The translations under genes and the position numbers were made by a program. From assembly GCA_030549775.1 (NCBI GenBank), contig CM060174.1:28586117-28650116 (forward strand): DNA of 64,000 bases, read 5' to 3'. Source of the DNA: Tamarix chinensis. Taxonomy: Eukaryota; Streptophyta; Magnoliopsida; Caryophyllales; Tamaricaceae. This document shows, piece after piece, positions 1 through 10,559 of this stretch; within the stretch, counting starts at the first letter, position 1; every line of letters starts with the position of its first letter. The notes below the pieces were generated by a model, which saw only the letters and a program-made list of their open reading frames with translations, was not told the DNA's origin and searched no databases.

Positions 1-410
1 TAGGTAATTAGAACACAAATTAGTAAATCAACATAGTACTAACCTATATAAAACAAGAATTGAGGTAAAAATTATTATAAAAAAACATATAATTTATATA
101 TGGAAATATCTAAAAAGAGTCTTGATTTACATAAAAAAAAAAGGCAACTCTATCTCCTTGACTTGGTAGTTGGACTTCCATTCATATTAACTTCATTTGA
201 CTTCTAATAATTTGTAACACACAACATCTTAGATATTTTTACATCATGAAGTGCATGAGTCATCTCCTTGAAAATATGTTATATACTTTCAAGGATTACT
301 TAAAGTATACCTATTAAGGTTAGTTACAATATTGATGTTATCATCAAAGAAAAATATTGTAATAGGCTGTACCATTATATATACTAAATCTTCAATGTCT
401 TGAGAATCCA
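1..410 (-). repeat. 3' LTR of element A (partial, cut by window edge)
   Basis: This block aligns with about 13,190-13,566 in the same orientation, including shared words such as CATCATGAAGTGCATGA and TGTCTTGAGAATCCA. Those positions are the two ends of element A, so this is the 3' LTR read on the minus strand. Its first ~120 bases (410 to 289) still form an open reading frame that continues from integrase, meaning the polyprotein tail is LTR-encoded. The remainder of the LTR lies beyond position 1. Confidence 0.75.
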
Positions 411-1608
411 CATATTCTCTTGCATCATTATCTCCAACATGATAAGAATTTTTCCTAAAATTTAAATCACTATAATATGGAGACAAATCACCAATATTAA
501 ATTTCCTTGAAATGCTACCAGAAGATTATGAAAGTTCAAGTTCATATGCACTTTCTCCAAATTTTCTATGGTTTTTAAATGGTTTATTTGCTCTTGGCAT
601 TAGTTTATGCTTTCTTAGGTTAGAAAATCTTTCTTTTTGCAAATGTAACCAAACTAAATCACTAGGAGAAAGTACCTTTGGAGTGTGATGTTTGTTAGCT
701 TAATTTTGGTACCCTTTTATTGGCTTTCTCTATGTTCCCCTTGATTTGTTAATGAAGCTTTTAAAAGACCTTAACTTGTTCCATGGTTTCATAATTATTA
801 AACTCACCTTTTATCAAGGGTATCATATCAACTGGCATGCATAAATTCACACCTTTCATAATCTACAATGGACTTGAGCAAATAGTACTTGAAACACATT
901 GATTGTAAGCAAAATTTATATGAGCTAACAATCATTAGTTCCTTTACTTACCAATACTCTCAGTAAGTGGCCAAGAGCATGATTTATAATGTCACTTTAT
1001 ACATTGGTTTGTGCATGGTGTGAAGTACAAAATAAAAAATTATTACCTACAATGTGCCATAAAGTCTTCCAAAAATATGTAAGAAACTTAACATCTCTAT
1101 CTAAAATAATACTAATAGGGATTCCATGTAGTTTTACAATTTCTTTAAAATACATGTCAACAACATGTGTAACATCATCAGTTTTATTACATGGAATAAA
1201 ATGAGCCATTTTAGAAAGTTTTCTTACCGTGACCATAATAATGTCTTTACCTCTTTGCATTATGGGAAACCCTAAGATAAAATGCATACTAAATCCTTCC
1301 CATGGTTGACTAGGCACAAGTAAGGGTGTATATAAAGCTTTTTGAAAAACAACTTTTACTCTTTTTGTAAGTAACACATTAATTTACTATAAGTTGTACA
1401 CCCTTAACCATGTGTGGCTAATAGAAATTCTCTTGTAATATTTCCACTATCTTTTATATACCAAAATAACCCACTATAACTCTTTTTTGTACCTTTTTAT
1501 TAATTAAATCTAAAATACTTGATCTTGGTACACAAAGATTATTGAATTTTAAAAAATTACATCTTGTAATGTATAATTACCATGAAATCCTAATGCCAAA
1601 GCATCTCC
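289..1608 (-). pseudogene. Element A pol: integrase and C-terminal tail
   Basis: Minus-strand remnant of a Ty3/gypsy integrase. Around 1,560-1,380 is the N-terminal zinc-binding region; its last CxxC reads CVTY, so the second cysteine is lost. The core spans about 1,377-997. The first catalytic aspartate is replaced by histidine (SMHFILG for the usual MDFILG). The second remains in LDRD. The segment expected to hold the glutamate ends at a stop after HHAQTN. From about 690 to 500 the C-terminal region is well preserved (LVWLHLQKERF, then KLMPRA, then LSPYYSD). The frame then crosses the LTR border at 410 and ends near 289. RNase H of the same element lies at 9,090-9,511 on the far side of element B. 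Non-functional. Confidence 0.8.
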
Positions 1609-1616
1609 ATCTAGTT

Positions 1617-2377
1617 CTTCTCAAGTTGAAGGTCAATAGTTAGCATATTTGGAGGTAGTAACAATTGTTTTGGAAAACCTTTAACACCTTCATAATTATG
1701 CTAATAGTATTTCATCAAGTGATTTTTACAAGTATTATATATGTTTGCAAGAAGAAGACTTCATCAGTGATATCTAATGTGTAAGACGATGATAATGCAA
1801 GAGTTATGAAGTTCTATGGGAGATAAAGCTATAAGACTTAAACCTGTATTATTGATTTTTTCATGGATTATCATACTAGGTTTTATGTACCTTTGGTATT
1901 TTATGTGAGCTTTGTAATATATTTTGTGTTTATAAATCATTATGTATACCATATGGATATTTGTTGGTTTAACTCTTATATGGTTAGGCCAATTGATTTG
2001 GGATTAATTAAGGAGAGTTGAGCTAAGCGTCATTTCTATATATGTATATACATATGCCTTTTACGTTTGGTTGAGGAGATATGAATAATGAAATTGACCA
2101 TTCGAATATCAAAGAGAGCAATAGTCAAAATCTAGCTTTCTTGTTCCTGTCTTTCTCTTAAGTGAGGAGTGAACTTTAGGAATAATTTTCTAGAAAAATT
2201 AGATATTTCTCTATATATGTGAATTTGATCTTGGAATAGATCAAACACAACCATTTGAACCAAACATTACAATGTACAACTTCAAATCCTTCTTTGCTCA
2301 ACTTAACTTTGTTGAATGGTAATCTAATTCTAAAGATTATGCAATTGTGAAGATAATCATCAATATCTTATACTTCA
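1617..2377 (+). repeat. 5' LTR of element B
   Basis: Aligns along its whole length with 8,329-9,089. Shared stretches include GGTCAATA, CATTATGTATAC, GATCAAACACAACC and AAGATAATCAT. The LTRs have diverged considerably by substitutions and small indels, indicating an old insertion. The end is fixed by the PBS starting six bases later. The start is uncertain by about 10-20 bases because no clear TG terminus is retained. An ORF-like tail (LAYLEVV...) at the start matches the 3' LTR. Confidence 0.8.
2037..2052 (+). promoter_or_regulatory. Probable TATA region of element B 5' LTR
   Basis: A TATATATGTATATACA tract about 420 bp into the LTR. The 3' LTR holds the equivalent (TATATA)n at 8,749-8,768, and both are followed by GCCTT. 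Position and conservation suit an LTR core promoter, but this is inferred from sequence only. Confidence 0.45.
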
Positions 2378-2382
2378 AATTT

Positions 2383-2394
2383 TGGTATCAGATC
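2383..2394 (+). other. Primer binding site of element B (initiator tRNA-Met type)
   Basis: TGGTATCAGATC lies six bases after the LTR end. The usual plant LTR-retrotransposon PBS complementary to initiator tRNA-Met is TGGTATCAGAGC, so 11 of 12 bases agree. It fixes element B as plus-strand. Confidence 0.8.
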
Positions 2395-3261
2395 CTAAGT
2401 AGGTCAACACAAGTGAAGAAGGATAAGGCTTGGAGAAGAATCAAGCAAATACATTTCCTTAGACAAGAAGAAGAGGTTCTTGATCCTTCTTTATTTGATT
2501 CTTTGAATATTGATTGTCTTTACTAAAATATGGCATACATGGTATTTTTCTTGAGTGTTCGAATGAGTGAATATAATATGAAGTATTTTGATCTTGAAGT
2601 GAATCTTCATAGTTTACATTTAAAACAATTGAGCTAAAGAAGATAATGTGTGTCGTGTGTGTCGAGTAGATTAAGGAAAAGAAACATGTATATGTGCAAC
2701 TTGTGTAGATTTTATTGTTTCATACATGTTATATACTTGTGTAAATTGATTTTTCACATGTAATTTAACATTTTGATGATTATTTAGATATATGAGAATT
2801 GAAGGAAAGGAAAACCTTAAAAAATATGCATGGTATCATTAGTATTCGAATGTGTACTAGTGCATATTCTAATATAGGTACAACTCAATCCATCATTTTG
2901 ACCGGTTGGTTATGGAAATTTTTTACATCATATATTTGGTATTGTGATTCAAATTTTCATTAGGCATATTACATGTTAGAACATGGAATGAATGCATAAA
3001 TTTTTCTAGAAGGTTCCAAATGTTAATGTTGAATTTTATTGAATCATTTATCAAGAATTTAAAAAGAAATGTGTAAGGTGTTTTGATTTGAATATGTGTG
3101 TGATAATAGTGATTTCTAATTATGTTTTTGATTCATTGGTATCAAATTTTCTACAAGAAACAACTTGGAAACTGAAGGGAAGACTTTGGTATATGAATGT
3201 TGTAACGAAACCCTAGTGAAATACCAACATTTTTTTAAGTGTGTTAGTAAAGTTGAGTCAT
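2395..3261 (+). other. Untranslated leader of element B
   Basis: About 870 bp between the PBS and the first gag-like methionine. A+T-rich, no coding signal and no recognised repeat. It is the expected 5' leader of an LTR retrotransposon. Confidence 0.5.
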
Positions 3262-5130
3262 ATGGAAGGAGAACCAAATTTTCAAGCCATTTTTGAGGAA
3301 ATACAAAAGCTCTAAATCAATTTTGAAGCAAACAACACACAGCTTCAACAAATTCTTACAATGCAAACTCAATTATAAAGGATGGACTCTCATTTTGTCG
3401 AGCAAGATTTGGTACAAAATTTGCAAGAACAAAATGAGTTATTTGGAGATCGAATGGGAAGTGTTGCAAAGCTTATCAATTTAGCAAGAGGAAGACATTT
3501 AAACTCATGTTTAGAGTATGAATAACAGTCACAAGGTATGAAAGTGGTATAAGGAACAATCATCATCAACCAAGGCATCATCATAAAGAAGATAAAGGTA
3601 TGAAACTAGATCTTCCTTATTTTGATATTAAACATGATGTTACGATATTTCTTGAATGGATACATGAGGCAGAGGATATTTTTGAATTCAAGACTTATCT
3701 TTATTAACAAAAATGTAAATTAGAAACTCTTCAGTTTCCGAATTTTTCTAGGATATGGTATAATAATTTAAAGAGAATTAGAGAAAGAAAAGGTAAGTAT
3801 CAGATTAAATCTTAGGATAAGCCTAAGAAAAATTTGAGAATAAAATTTTGACCTAAAGAGTAAGAGAAAGATAGTTACATTAGATTGATTAATCTTAGAC
3901 AAGAAATTTTTGTTGAAGATTATGTTAGGGAATTCAAGAGTTCAGTGGTTATAGGTGGTATCTATGAGAGAAAGAACATACATGTGCCAGATTTCAAGGT
4001 AGCCTTAACATGCCTTAAAAATATGATGTGAGATAAAGTTCAAACTTATCGATATGATTCTCCTGATAATATGATTAAGCTATCTTTGAGATTTGAAAAG
4101 AAAATCAAATCTACTAAGCCTCATGCCAAGTAAGGTAATTGTTCTTATTGTGGTAGATCATCAACTGCAATATTCTACAAAACCAAGATCTTTCTTTGGC
4201 CTCAAGTCTTACAAAATTATTTAAAGTTTTGATTGAAATAATTGCTAAAAATATTGATGTCAAAAATGATATTGGAGTGTGGAAAAAATCTAATCTAAGA
4301 TGTTTAACCTTCTAAAGAAAAATATTCTATTTCTCAATCGAATACCCTCTAATACTCTCCAAAGATCTCAATTAAAGAAGTAGAAACAAAAATGACACTT
4401 AGTGTAGTTCTATTTTTCGAATTACTTCATTATGCATATGATATCTACTAAGATAAAGTGCGTACAAGGTATATATATACATACACAAATGCAGGCCCTT
4501 TTATTAATAATCCCATATATTAGGCCCAGTTAACGAGATCAACCCTTAAGGCACGACACAAGTATATATAAAAGAGTTACAATGACGTTTCATAAGTATT
4601 ACAAAGTATATAAAAAAATAAGAAATATACAAAAACTCTAATTATGTAATACGTAGATTTAACGTATTTAATCAAACATCGTTTCATGTAGCCTTGTACT
4701 TCTATGAACTCTGTAATTCTTGTAATGACATTTTCTTTTACATAAAAAATCTTCATTAGCTTTAACATTTTGCAAACATATACAATACCTACAAGAATTA
4801 CGTAGCAAAAAATTATAAGTATAAGAATTTTCAAGCATAATGGGTTCCACCTCTAAGTATGCTAATTCTTCTTATTCTTCATCCCTTGAAGAATAATATT
4901 AAGAGTGATGTAGAGATGCTTCTGCATCACTTATAAAAATTACTACTTAAATGCTCAAGCTAATATGTATGGGACAAGTTCCTTAAGCTCTACAAATGTA
5001 GAGAAAAAACTAAGGGAATAATTAAGAGAAAAGGAGAAAGATAAAGGTCAATGAATTCTCTACAAAATAATGTTTTAAGTGCCAAGGATTTGGACACTTC
5101 TTTAGAGAAAGTTCCTACTAAAGAGTATTA
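3262..5130 (+). pseudogene. Element B gag remnant (capsid and CCHC zinc knuckle)
   Basis: ATG at 3,262 opens a glutamine-rich, probably coiled-coil N-terminus (FQAIFEEIQKL; QNELFGDRMGS). The capsid core follows from about 3,600 (LDLPYFDI, then FLEWIHEAEDIFE), continuing with LRQEIFVEDYVREFK near 3,890-3,940 and a terminal KKIKS at about 4,100. These match the order in plant Ty3/gypsy gag proteins. The zinc knuckle at 5,071-5,112 reads CFKCQGFGHFFRES, so the last cysteine of CX2CX4HX4C is replaced by serine. Several stops break the frame, and a foreign insertion sits at about 4,131-4,835. Gag would package the RNA in a virus-like particle; this copy cannot. Confidence 0.75.
4131..4835 (+). mobile_element. 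~0.7 kb insertion in element B gag, possible solo LTR
   Basis: Gag-like sequence stops near 4,130 and resumes near 4,836 with the serine-rich linker before the zinc knuckle, so the intervening ~700 bp is an insertion. Near-matching short repeats (CCAAG at 4,126 and TCAAG at 4,831; alternatively TAAT on both sides) flank it. A TATATATAAAAG box at about 4,561-4,573 would suit a solo LTR read on the plus strand. No coding domain is seen. Family unknown, ends not certain. Confidence 0.5.
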
Positions 5131-5322
5131 TATATAGAAAAGATTGAAGCTATGGAGACTTGTGATGAAGATCCTGAGTTCAAGTCAAAGGAAGAAATTT
5201 GAAGTGAATTAGAGGATGAAGGAAATTCTTGTTATGTGCTACAAATAGTACTTCAAGTTCATGCTAATGAACAACCTAGTCAATGAGAGAGGATATTTAA
5301 GACTATATGATGAGTGGGAGAT

Positions 5323-5605
5323 ATATTTTGTTGGTTTATCATTGATAGTGGATCTTGTACAAATATGGCTAATGAGAAGATGGTGAAGGAATTAGGGTTA
5401 GAGACAACACCACATCAAAAAATTATTATCTTCAAAGGCTTAACAAGGAAAAAGGAGTCAAGGTAACAAAACAAACCTTATCTCATTTAGAATTGGTAAT
5501 TATCACGATGATGTGCTATGTGATGTTTTGCCTATGGATGCATGTGGAATCTTATTAGGAAAACCTTGGCAATATAATTAATAAGCTATTCATAATGGTA
5601 TTAAT
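5323..5605 (+). pseudogene. Element B pol: aspartic protease
   Basis: The retropepsin active site is intact as IIDSGSCTNM (about 5,337-5,366), followed by a helix-like KMVKELGLET. Farther on, DDVLCDVLPMDACGILLGKPW (in two parts, 5,508-5,570) matches the flap and C-terminal part of gypsy proteases with the ILLG motif. Upstream, ILDEEGNSCYVLQ-like acidic linker sequence joins it to the gag zinc knuckle. Frameshifts near 5,455 and stops after 5,580 break it. In a live element this enzyme cleaves the Gag-Pol polyprotein inside the particle. Confidence 0.75.
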
Positions 5606-5814
5606 AAAGAATATCTTATTGAAAAAGGATAAGAAGAAGCATAAACTTAAACCTTCTAAGTGTGATAATGATCATGTAGTTAAAAATAAAAAGATTTTAT
5701 TGTTTCATGAAAAGGCTATGATAGAATGTATTAAAGAAAAAGATAGTTGCTATGCTATGTTATGATTGTTAAAGAATCCTTATGAGGGAAGAAAAATAAA
5801 AATAATCTTAAAGT

Positions 5815-6660
5815 AGATGAGATTATTGATGAATATAAAGATGTATTTCCTATTGAATTACCACCTAAAATAGGGATAAAACATGATATAGATTTAATGT
5901 TTGGAATGTCTTTACCTAATGGACTTGTTTATAGATGTAATATGGAAGAAGCTAAGGAGTTAGAGTGACAAATACAAGAGCTCATAGGAAAAGGATTTGT
6001 AATAGAAAGCATGAGTCCATATTGATTATGTATATTACTTGCTCTGAAAAATATGGTATGCGGATCATGTGTATTGATTCTAGATGTGTGAACAATATAA
6101 TAATCAAATACAGATTTTATGTGCCTAAATTCAATAACATGTTAGATGAATTATGTGGAGAACAAGTATTTTCAAAAATTTATCTAAGTAGTGGATATCA
6201 TCAAATGAGAATAAGAGAAGGGTACGAATGGAAATTTTATTTTAAAATTAATGTGGAATTTATGAGTGTACATTTATGCCATTTTGATTGTATAACACAC
6301 CTAGTTCATTTCTGAGATTAATGAATGAAGTTCTTCAACATTTTCTTAGAAAATTCATTGTGGTATACTCAGATGATATACTTATGTATAGTAAAAATGA
6401 ACTTGATCATCTAGTCGTTTGAGAAGATTATTTGATAAGCTAAGGGAAGCCAAACTCTATGTAAAAATAGAAAAGTGGGATTTTATTCTTTGGAGTATTG
6501 TTTTCCTTATATATATTGTAAGTAGCAAGGGTATAAAAGTGGATCCTATAAAGATTCATGTTATTCATGATTGGCCAATACCTAAGGATATTCATGAGGT
6601 AGAGAATTTTCATGGATTAGCAAGTTTCTATTGAAGGTTCATTAAAGATTTCTTAACTAC
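5815..6660 (+). pseudogene. Element B pol: reverse transcriptase
   Basis: The protease-RT linker (EYKDVFPIELPP, about 5,830-5,866) leads into RT. Visible blocks are MCIDSRCVNNI and DELCGEQVFSKI (6,070-6,183), SGYHQMRIREG (6,190-6,222), and the catalytic YSDD box with DDILMYSK at about 6,366-6,392, which still has both aspartates. The thumb-side VVFLIYIV and GLASFY blocks follow (6,490-6,634). Frames change several times and stops are frequent, for example after 6,313. The catalytic box survives here, unlike in element A. Non-functional overall. Confidence 0.8.
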
Positions 6661-7175
6661 TACCATGCCACTTACACATACTATAAAGAAAGGTGAATTT
6701 AAGTAGGGAGAATATGCCACTAAAGCCTTCAAAATTTTATAGGACAAGTTATGTAATGCACTGCTATTATCTATGCCTAACTTTCATAATTTGTTTCAAG
6801 TTACATGTGATGCTAGTGGGGTAGGGATAGAAGGTGTACTCTCTCAATAAAAAAGCTATTTTAATTTTTAGTGAAAAATTAAATGCTATTAAAATGAATT
6901 ATGCAACATGCGACAAGGAATTATATGTTATCATAAGAATCTTGGAATCATGGAGTAATTATTTGAGACCCAAATCATTTGTTTTATGTTCGGATCATGA
7001 GAGGCTGAAATATTTGCATGAGAAAAAGAAAATTAATCCTAAGCCTCCAAAATGAGTTAGTTTCTTAAAATCCTTTGTATTTTCTATAAAAAATTTCGAT
7101 GGTAATATTAATGTATTAGTAGATGCATTATCTAGGAGATCTATGGTACTTGTTATGTTAGATGCTAATTACTAG
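6661..7175 (+). pseudogene. Element B pol: RNase H
   Basis: The first catalytic aspartate is in [15 protein letters not shown] (about 6,802-6,846). Then come FSEKLNAIKMNY and CDKELYVIIR, and SDHERLKYLHEK (about 6,990-7,027), all standard gypsy RNase H blocks. The C-terminal mark is VDALSRRSMVL (about 7,120-7,155), just before integrase. Stops interrupt at about 6,702 and 6,740, and the frame changes near 6,830 and 7,055. Confidence 0.8.
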
Positions 7176-7329
7176 GATTTGAAATTTGGAAAGAATTATA
7201 TGCAAAATATGAAGATTTCTCTGAAGTTTATAATGATGTAAGAAAAATCATAATTATGGTAAGTATGTGCTACATGATGACACTGTTTTTAAACATAATA
7301 AGTTATGTATACTTCGTTCTAGTGTACGT

Positions 7330-8340
7330 GATATACTTATTAAGGAAGTACATAAGGGAGTATAGCTGATCATTTTGGTGTTCATAAAACTCTAGAAATA
7401 CTACAAGAAAATTTCTATTGGCGCAATTGATAAAATTAGTACAAACTATTATTAAGATATGTTTAACTTAAAGAGTAAGAGTTTCTTCCATAAAGGTTTG
7501 TATAATCCTTTACCAGTGCCAAGTTAACCATGGTAGGTTGTTAGTATAGACTTTATCTTAGGTTTACCTAGGAAGCAAAAGGGAAAGGAGTTTATTAAGG
7601 GGGTAGTAGATATATTTTTTTAAATGGCGCATGTCATACATTATAATAAAATAGATGACACAACTCATGTAGAAGATTTATATTTCAAAGGGATAGTAAG
7701 GTTACATGGTATACTAAACAACAACTTAGTACATCTCATCATCCACAAATGGACTGTCAAACCGAAGTGACTAACAAAACCTTGGAAACTTTACTAAGAA
7801 GATTAGTTAATAAAATTATTAAGGATTGTGATATAAAACTCTCACATGTTGAATTTGTATACAATAAAATTCCTTCTAGTATAACTCACTATGGTCCATT
7901 TGTGGTTATCTATGGTTTTAATTATTATATACCTATTTATTTGTTCACATTGAAAAAAGGTGACATTAAAAATTATAATTCTAAATAAATAGTTGAAATC
8001 TTTATAAAACTTCATGAAAAAATAAGGAATAATATTGACAAATCTAATGCTGAATACCAAAATCGGGAGACTTGGTATGGTTTCATTTGAGAAAAAAAAA
8101 GATTTAAAAATTTATGAAAAAATTAAATAATGCCAAGATCTGATAGACATTTCAAAATCTGAAGAAAATTTGGAAATAATTCTCATGAATTAGAATTGTT
8201 GGAGTCCTATAGAGAAGTTTCTAGGACTTTCAACGTTGGTGATATATCTCCTTATTATAATGATGCTAATTTAAGGACAAGTTATTCTTTACAATGGGAG
8301 ATTGATTTAGGATAGTCTCCATCTCAATATTTTTAATTTG
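7330..8340 (+). pseudogene. Element B pol: integrase, second catalytic Asp deleted
   Basis: The N-terminal zinc-binding region is seen as ADHFGVHKTLEILQENFYW (7,363-7,420, with a frameshift). The core starts with VSIDFILGLPRKQKG (about 7,540-7,585), which keeps the first Asp, and runs to GIVRLHGI near 7,716. The sequence then jumps to the HHPQMDCQTEV motif (about 7,738-7,770), so the ~30 residues that hold the second catalytic Asp are missing while the Glu remains. A clean frame runs from 7,749 to 7,988. The tail includes RTFNVGDISPYYNDANLRTS (about 8,229-8,288), then stops, then an open stretch entering the 3' LTR. Confidence 0.8.
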
Positions 8341-9089
8341 AAGGTCAATATTTAGCATATTTAGAAGTAATACTAATTATTTTGGAAAACCTTGAACACC
8401 TTCATAATCATGCTAATAATATTTCATAAACTGATTCTAGTAGGTATTATATATATTTGCAAGAAGATAACTTCATCAATGATATATAATATGATAGATA
8501 ATGATAATGTAAGAGTTAAAATGTTTCATAGGAGACAAAGCTTGATTATTGACTATTTCATGGACTATCATATTTAAGTTTTACATAGCTTCGGTATTTT
8601 ATGTAAGCTTTGTAATAGCTTGTTATTATAATTGTAAATCATTATGTATACTATATGGACATGTGTTGGTTTAATTCTTGTATATTTAGGTCTATTGATT
8701 TAGACTTAAGTAAGGGGAGTTGAGCTCGGCCTCATTACCACATGTGTGTGTATATATATATATATATGCCTTGTATATTTGTTTAAGGAGAGAAGAATAA
8801 TGAAATTGAGCATTTTAAGAATAAGGAGAGCAAGATTCAAATTATATATTTCTTCTTCCTATCTTTCTCTTATGTGAGGAGCGAACTTTACAAATAATTC
8901 TCTAGAGAAATTAGACATTTCTCTTTAGAAGTGAACTTGATATTGGAATAGATCAAACACAACCTTTCGAACCAAACATTTTAACATACAACTTAAATTC
9001 CTTCTTTACTAAAGTTTAATTTGTTGAATTTCAATCTAATTCCAAATATTCTACATTTGCTAAGATAATCATTAATATCTTACACATCA
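8329..9089 (+). repeat. 3' LTR of element B
   Basis: Partner of 1,617-2,377. It keeps the TATA tract (8,749-8,768), the AGATCAAACACAACC block and the final AAGATAATCATTAATATCTT. It ends in ACATCA at 9,089, after which minus-strand RNase H sequence of element A begins within a few bases. Its first 90 bases remain open (EGQYLAYLEVILII). Confidence 0.8.
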
Positions 9090-9511
9090 AATCTAGTTTC
9101 TTTGCATGCTCGATATTCATTAGTAAAATCTTCAACATTAGGATACAATTCTTTTAACATTTTAAAACCTATAAATTTAGCATCTAATATGACAAGCAAT
9201 GCAGACCTTCAAGAAAGAATATTGGCTAACACATTTTCTTTTCCATCTATGTATGATAGGGAGCACAAAGGATTGTAAAAAATTGCCTATTTTGCATATC
9301 TTGGAGTAATTCACTTTTGAATATATAATTATTTCAAGCTCTCATGATTTGAATAAAATATAAAGGGTTTAGGCCTCAAATAATGACTCTGTGTCTCTAC
9401 ACTTCGTATGATGGAAAACAATATATTGTCATATGTACAATACTTCAATTTAGCACCATTTAATCTTTCACTAAAATATTCAATAGTCTTTCTTCTTGTG
9501 AAATAACTCAT
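9090..9511 (-). pseudogene. Element A pol: RNase H
   Basis: Minus strand, downstream of RT. FSERLNGAKLKYCTYDN and LRPKPFIFYSNHESLK (within 9,511-9,329) match the middle of gypsy RNase H. In the usual SDHESL motif the catalytic Asp is replaced by Asn (SNHESL). The terminal block ENVLANILS with SALLVILDAKF follows at about 9,250-9,165, and LYPNVEDF leads toward integrase up to the insertion point of element B near 9,098. The connection to integrase resumes at 1,608. Confidence 0.8.
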
Positions 9512-10501
9512 CCTATCCCTATCCCACTAGCATTACAATTTATCTCAAAATTTATATCAAAATTGAGAATAGATAACACAAGAGTATCGCATAACTTATT
9601 CTTATGGGTTTCAAAGGCTTTAGTGGCTTCATTTTCTGAAATAAATTCCCCTTTTTCCATGAGTTGTGTAATGAGTGTAGCTATAGTAGAGAAATCCATA
9701 ATAAATCTCCTATAGAAACTAGCTAACCCATGAAAACTTCTTACTTGGTGAATTACCTTAGGAATAGGCCAGTCATTAATAGAATGTATCTTAGTAAGAT
9801 TAACTTTAATACCCTTTCCAATAATAATATAAGTAAGAAAAACTACACTTAGAAGCATAAATTCATATTTTATGCAATCCAAAATGCATCATAATCTATT
9901 CATAAAGATCATATTTAGTTTTAATGGTTTATTTACATTCATCTCCTTCCCTTATTCTTATTTCATGATATTAACTTCTTATGTTAATTTTAGAAAACAC
10001 ACATTCATCACAAAGTTCATCAAGCATGTCATCAATTCTAGGCATAGGAAGTATATACTTGATAGTTATATTATTTATAGCTCTATAATTTATGCATATA
10101 CACCAAGTACCATATTTCTTACGAAATAGAAAAGTAGGTACACAATAAGAATTCATACATTCTCTCACATAACCTTTATCTACTAGTTATTGTATTTGTC
10201 TTTGCAATTCCTTGGCTTCTTCTAGATTATATCTATAAGTAGGTTTATTAGGCAAAAGCATTCTAGGAATTAAATCTATAACATACTCTATGCCTCTAAT
10301 AGGAGGTAAGTCATCAAGAAATACATCATAATACTCATCAAGTAATCTAGTATGATTTTGATCCTTAGAACTTTTCTCCCTAAATTGGGATATTTTTACT
10401 AATAAATCATAGTAAAGAGCCGCCTCCTCAATGTAATTAATCATTTCTTTTTCATGTAAGAATAAACTCTTCTTAGTTAAATAAGTTTCATATGATCGCA
10501 T
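9512..10501 (-). pseudogene. Element A pol: reverse transcriptase with YxDD region deleted
   Basis: Minus strand. The linker and RT start lie at 10,501-10,187 (LLDEYYDVFLDDLPP, then IEYVIDLIP, then EEAKELQRQIQ). The fingers/palm part lies at 10,168-9,971 (MSPC-like start, TWCICINYRAINNITIKY, DDMLDELCDECVFSKI). A shifted frame continues EIRIREGDE and MMHFGL to about 9,885. The sequence then passes directly to the thumb block beginning CIKYEFMLLSVVFLTYI (9,882 on), followed by GLASFYRRFI and the RNase H start CNASGIGIG. About 80 residues including the YxDD catalytic box are therefore missing. Dead enzyme. Confidence 0.8.
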
Positions 10502-10559
10502 TGAGATGGTTTCAATTTATATTTCTTTTTATCTTTGAGCACAATATATTCATTAGTTA

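Larger units (their letters stand above)
1617..9089 (+). mobile_element. Element B: Ty3/gypsy LTR retrotransposon nested in element A
   Basis: A plus-strand element with two LTRs of about 761 bp (1,617-2,377 and 8,329-9,089), a tRNA-Met-type PBS, gag, protease, RT, RNase H and integrase. The word ATCTAGTT lies directly outside both ends (1,609-1,616 and 9,091-9,098) and contains the expected 5-bp target-site duplication. Flanking minus-strand coding sequence of element A resumes on both sides, so B inserted into A. The proteins of A and B are clearly related (same gag zinc knuckle context and integrase tail), so both belong to one family or sister families. B carries many stops and a deletion in integrase and is not autonomous. 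Confidence 0.88.
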
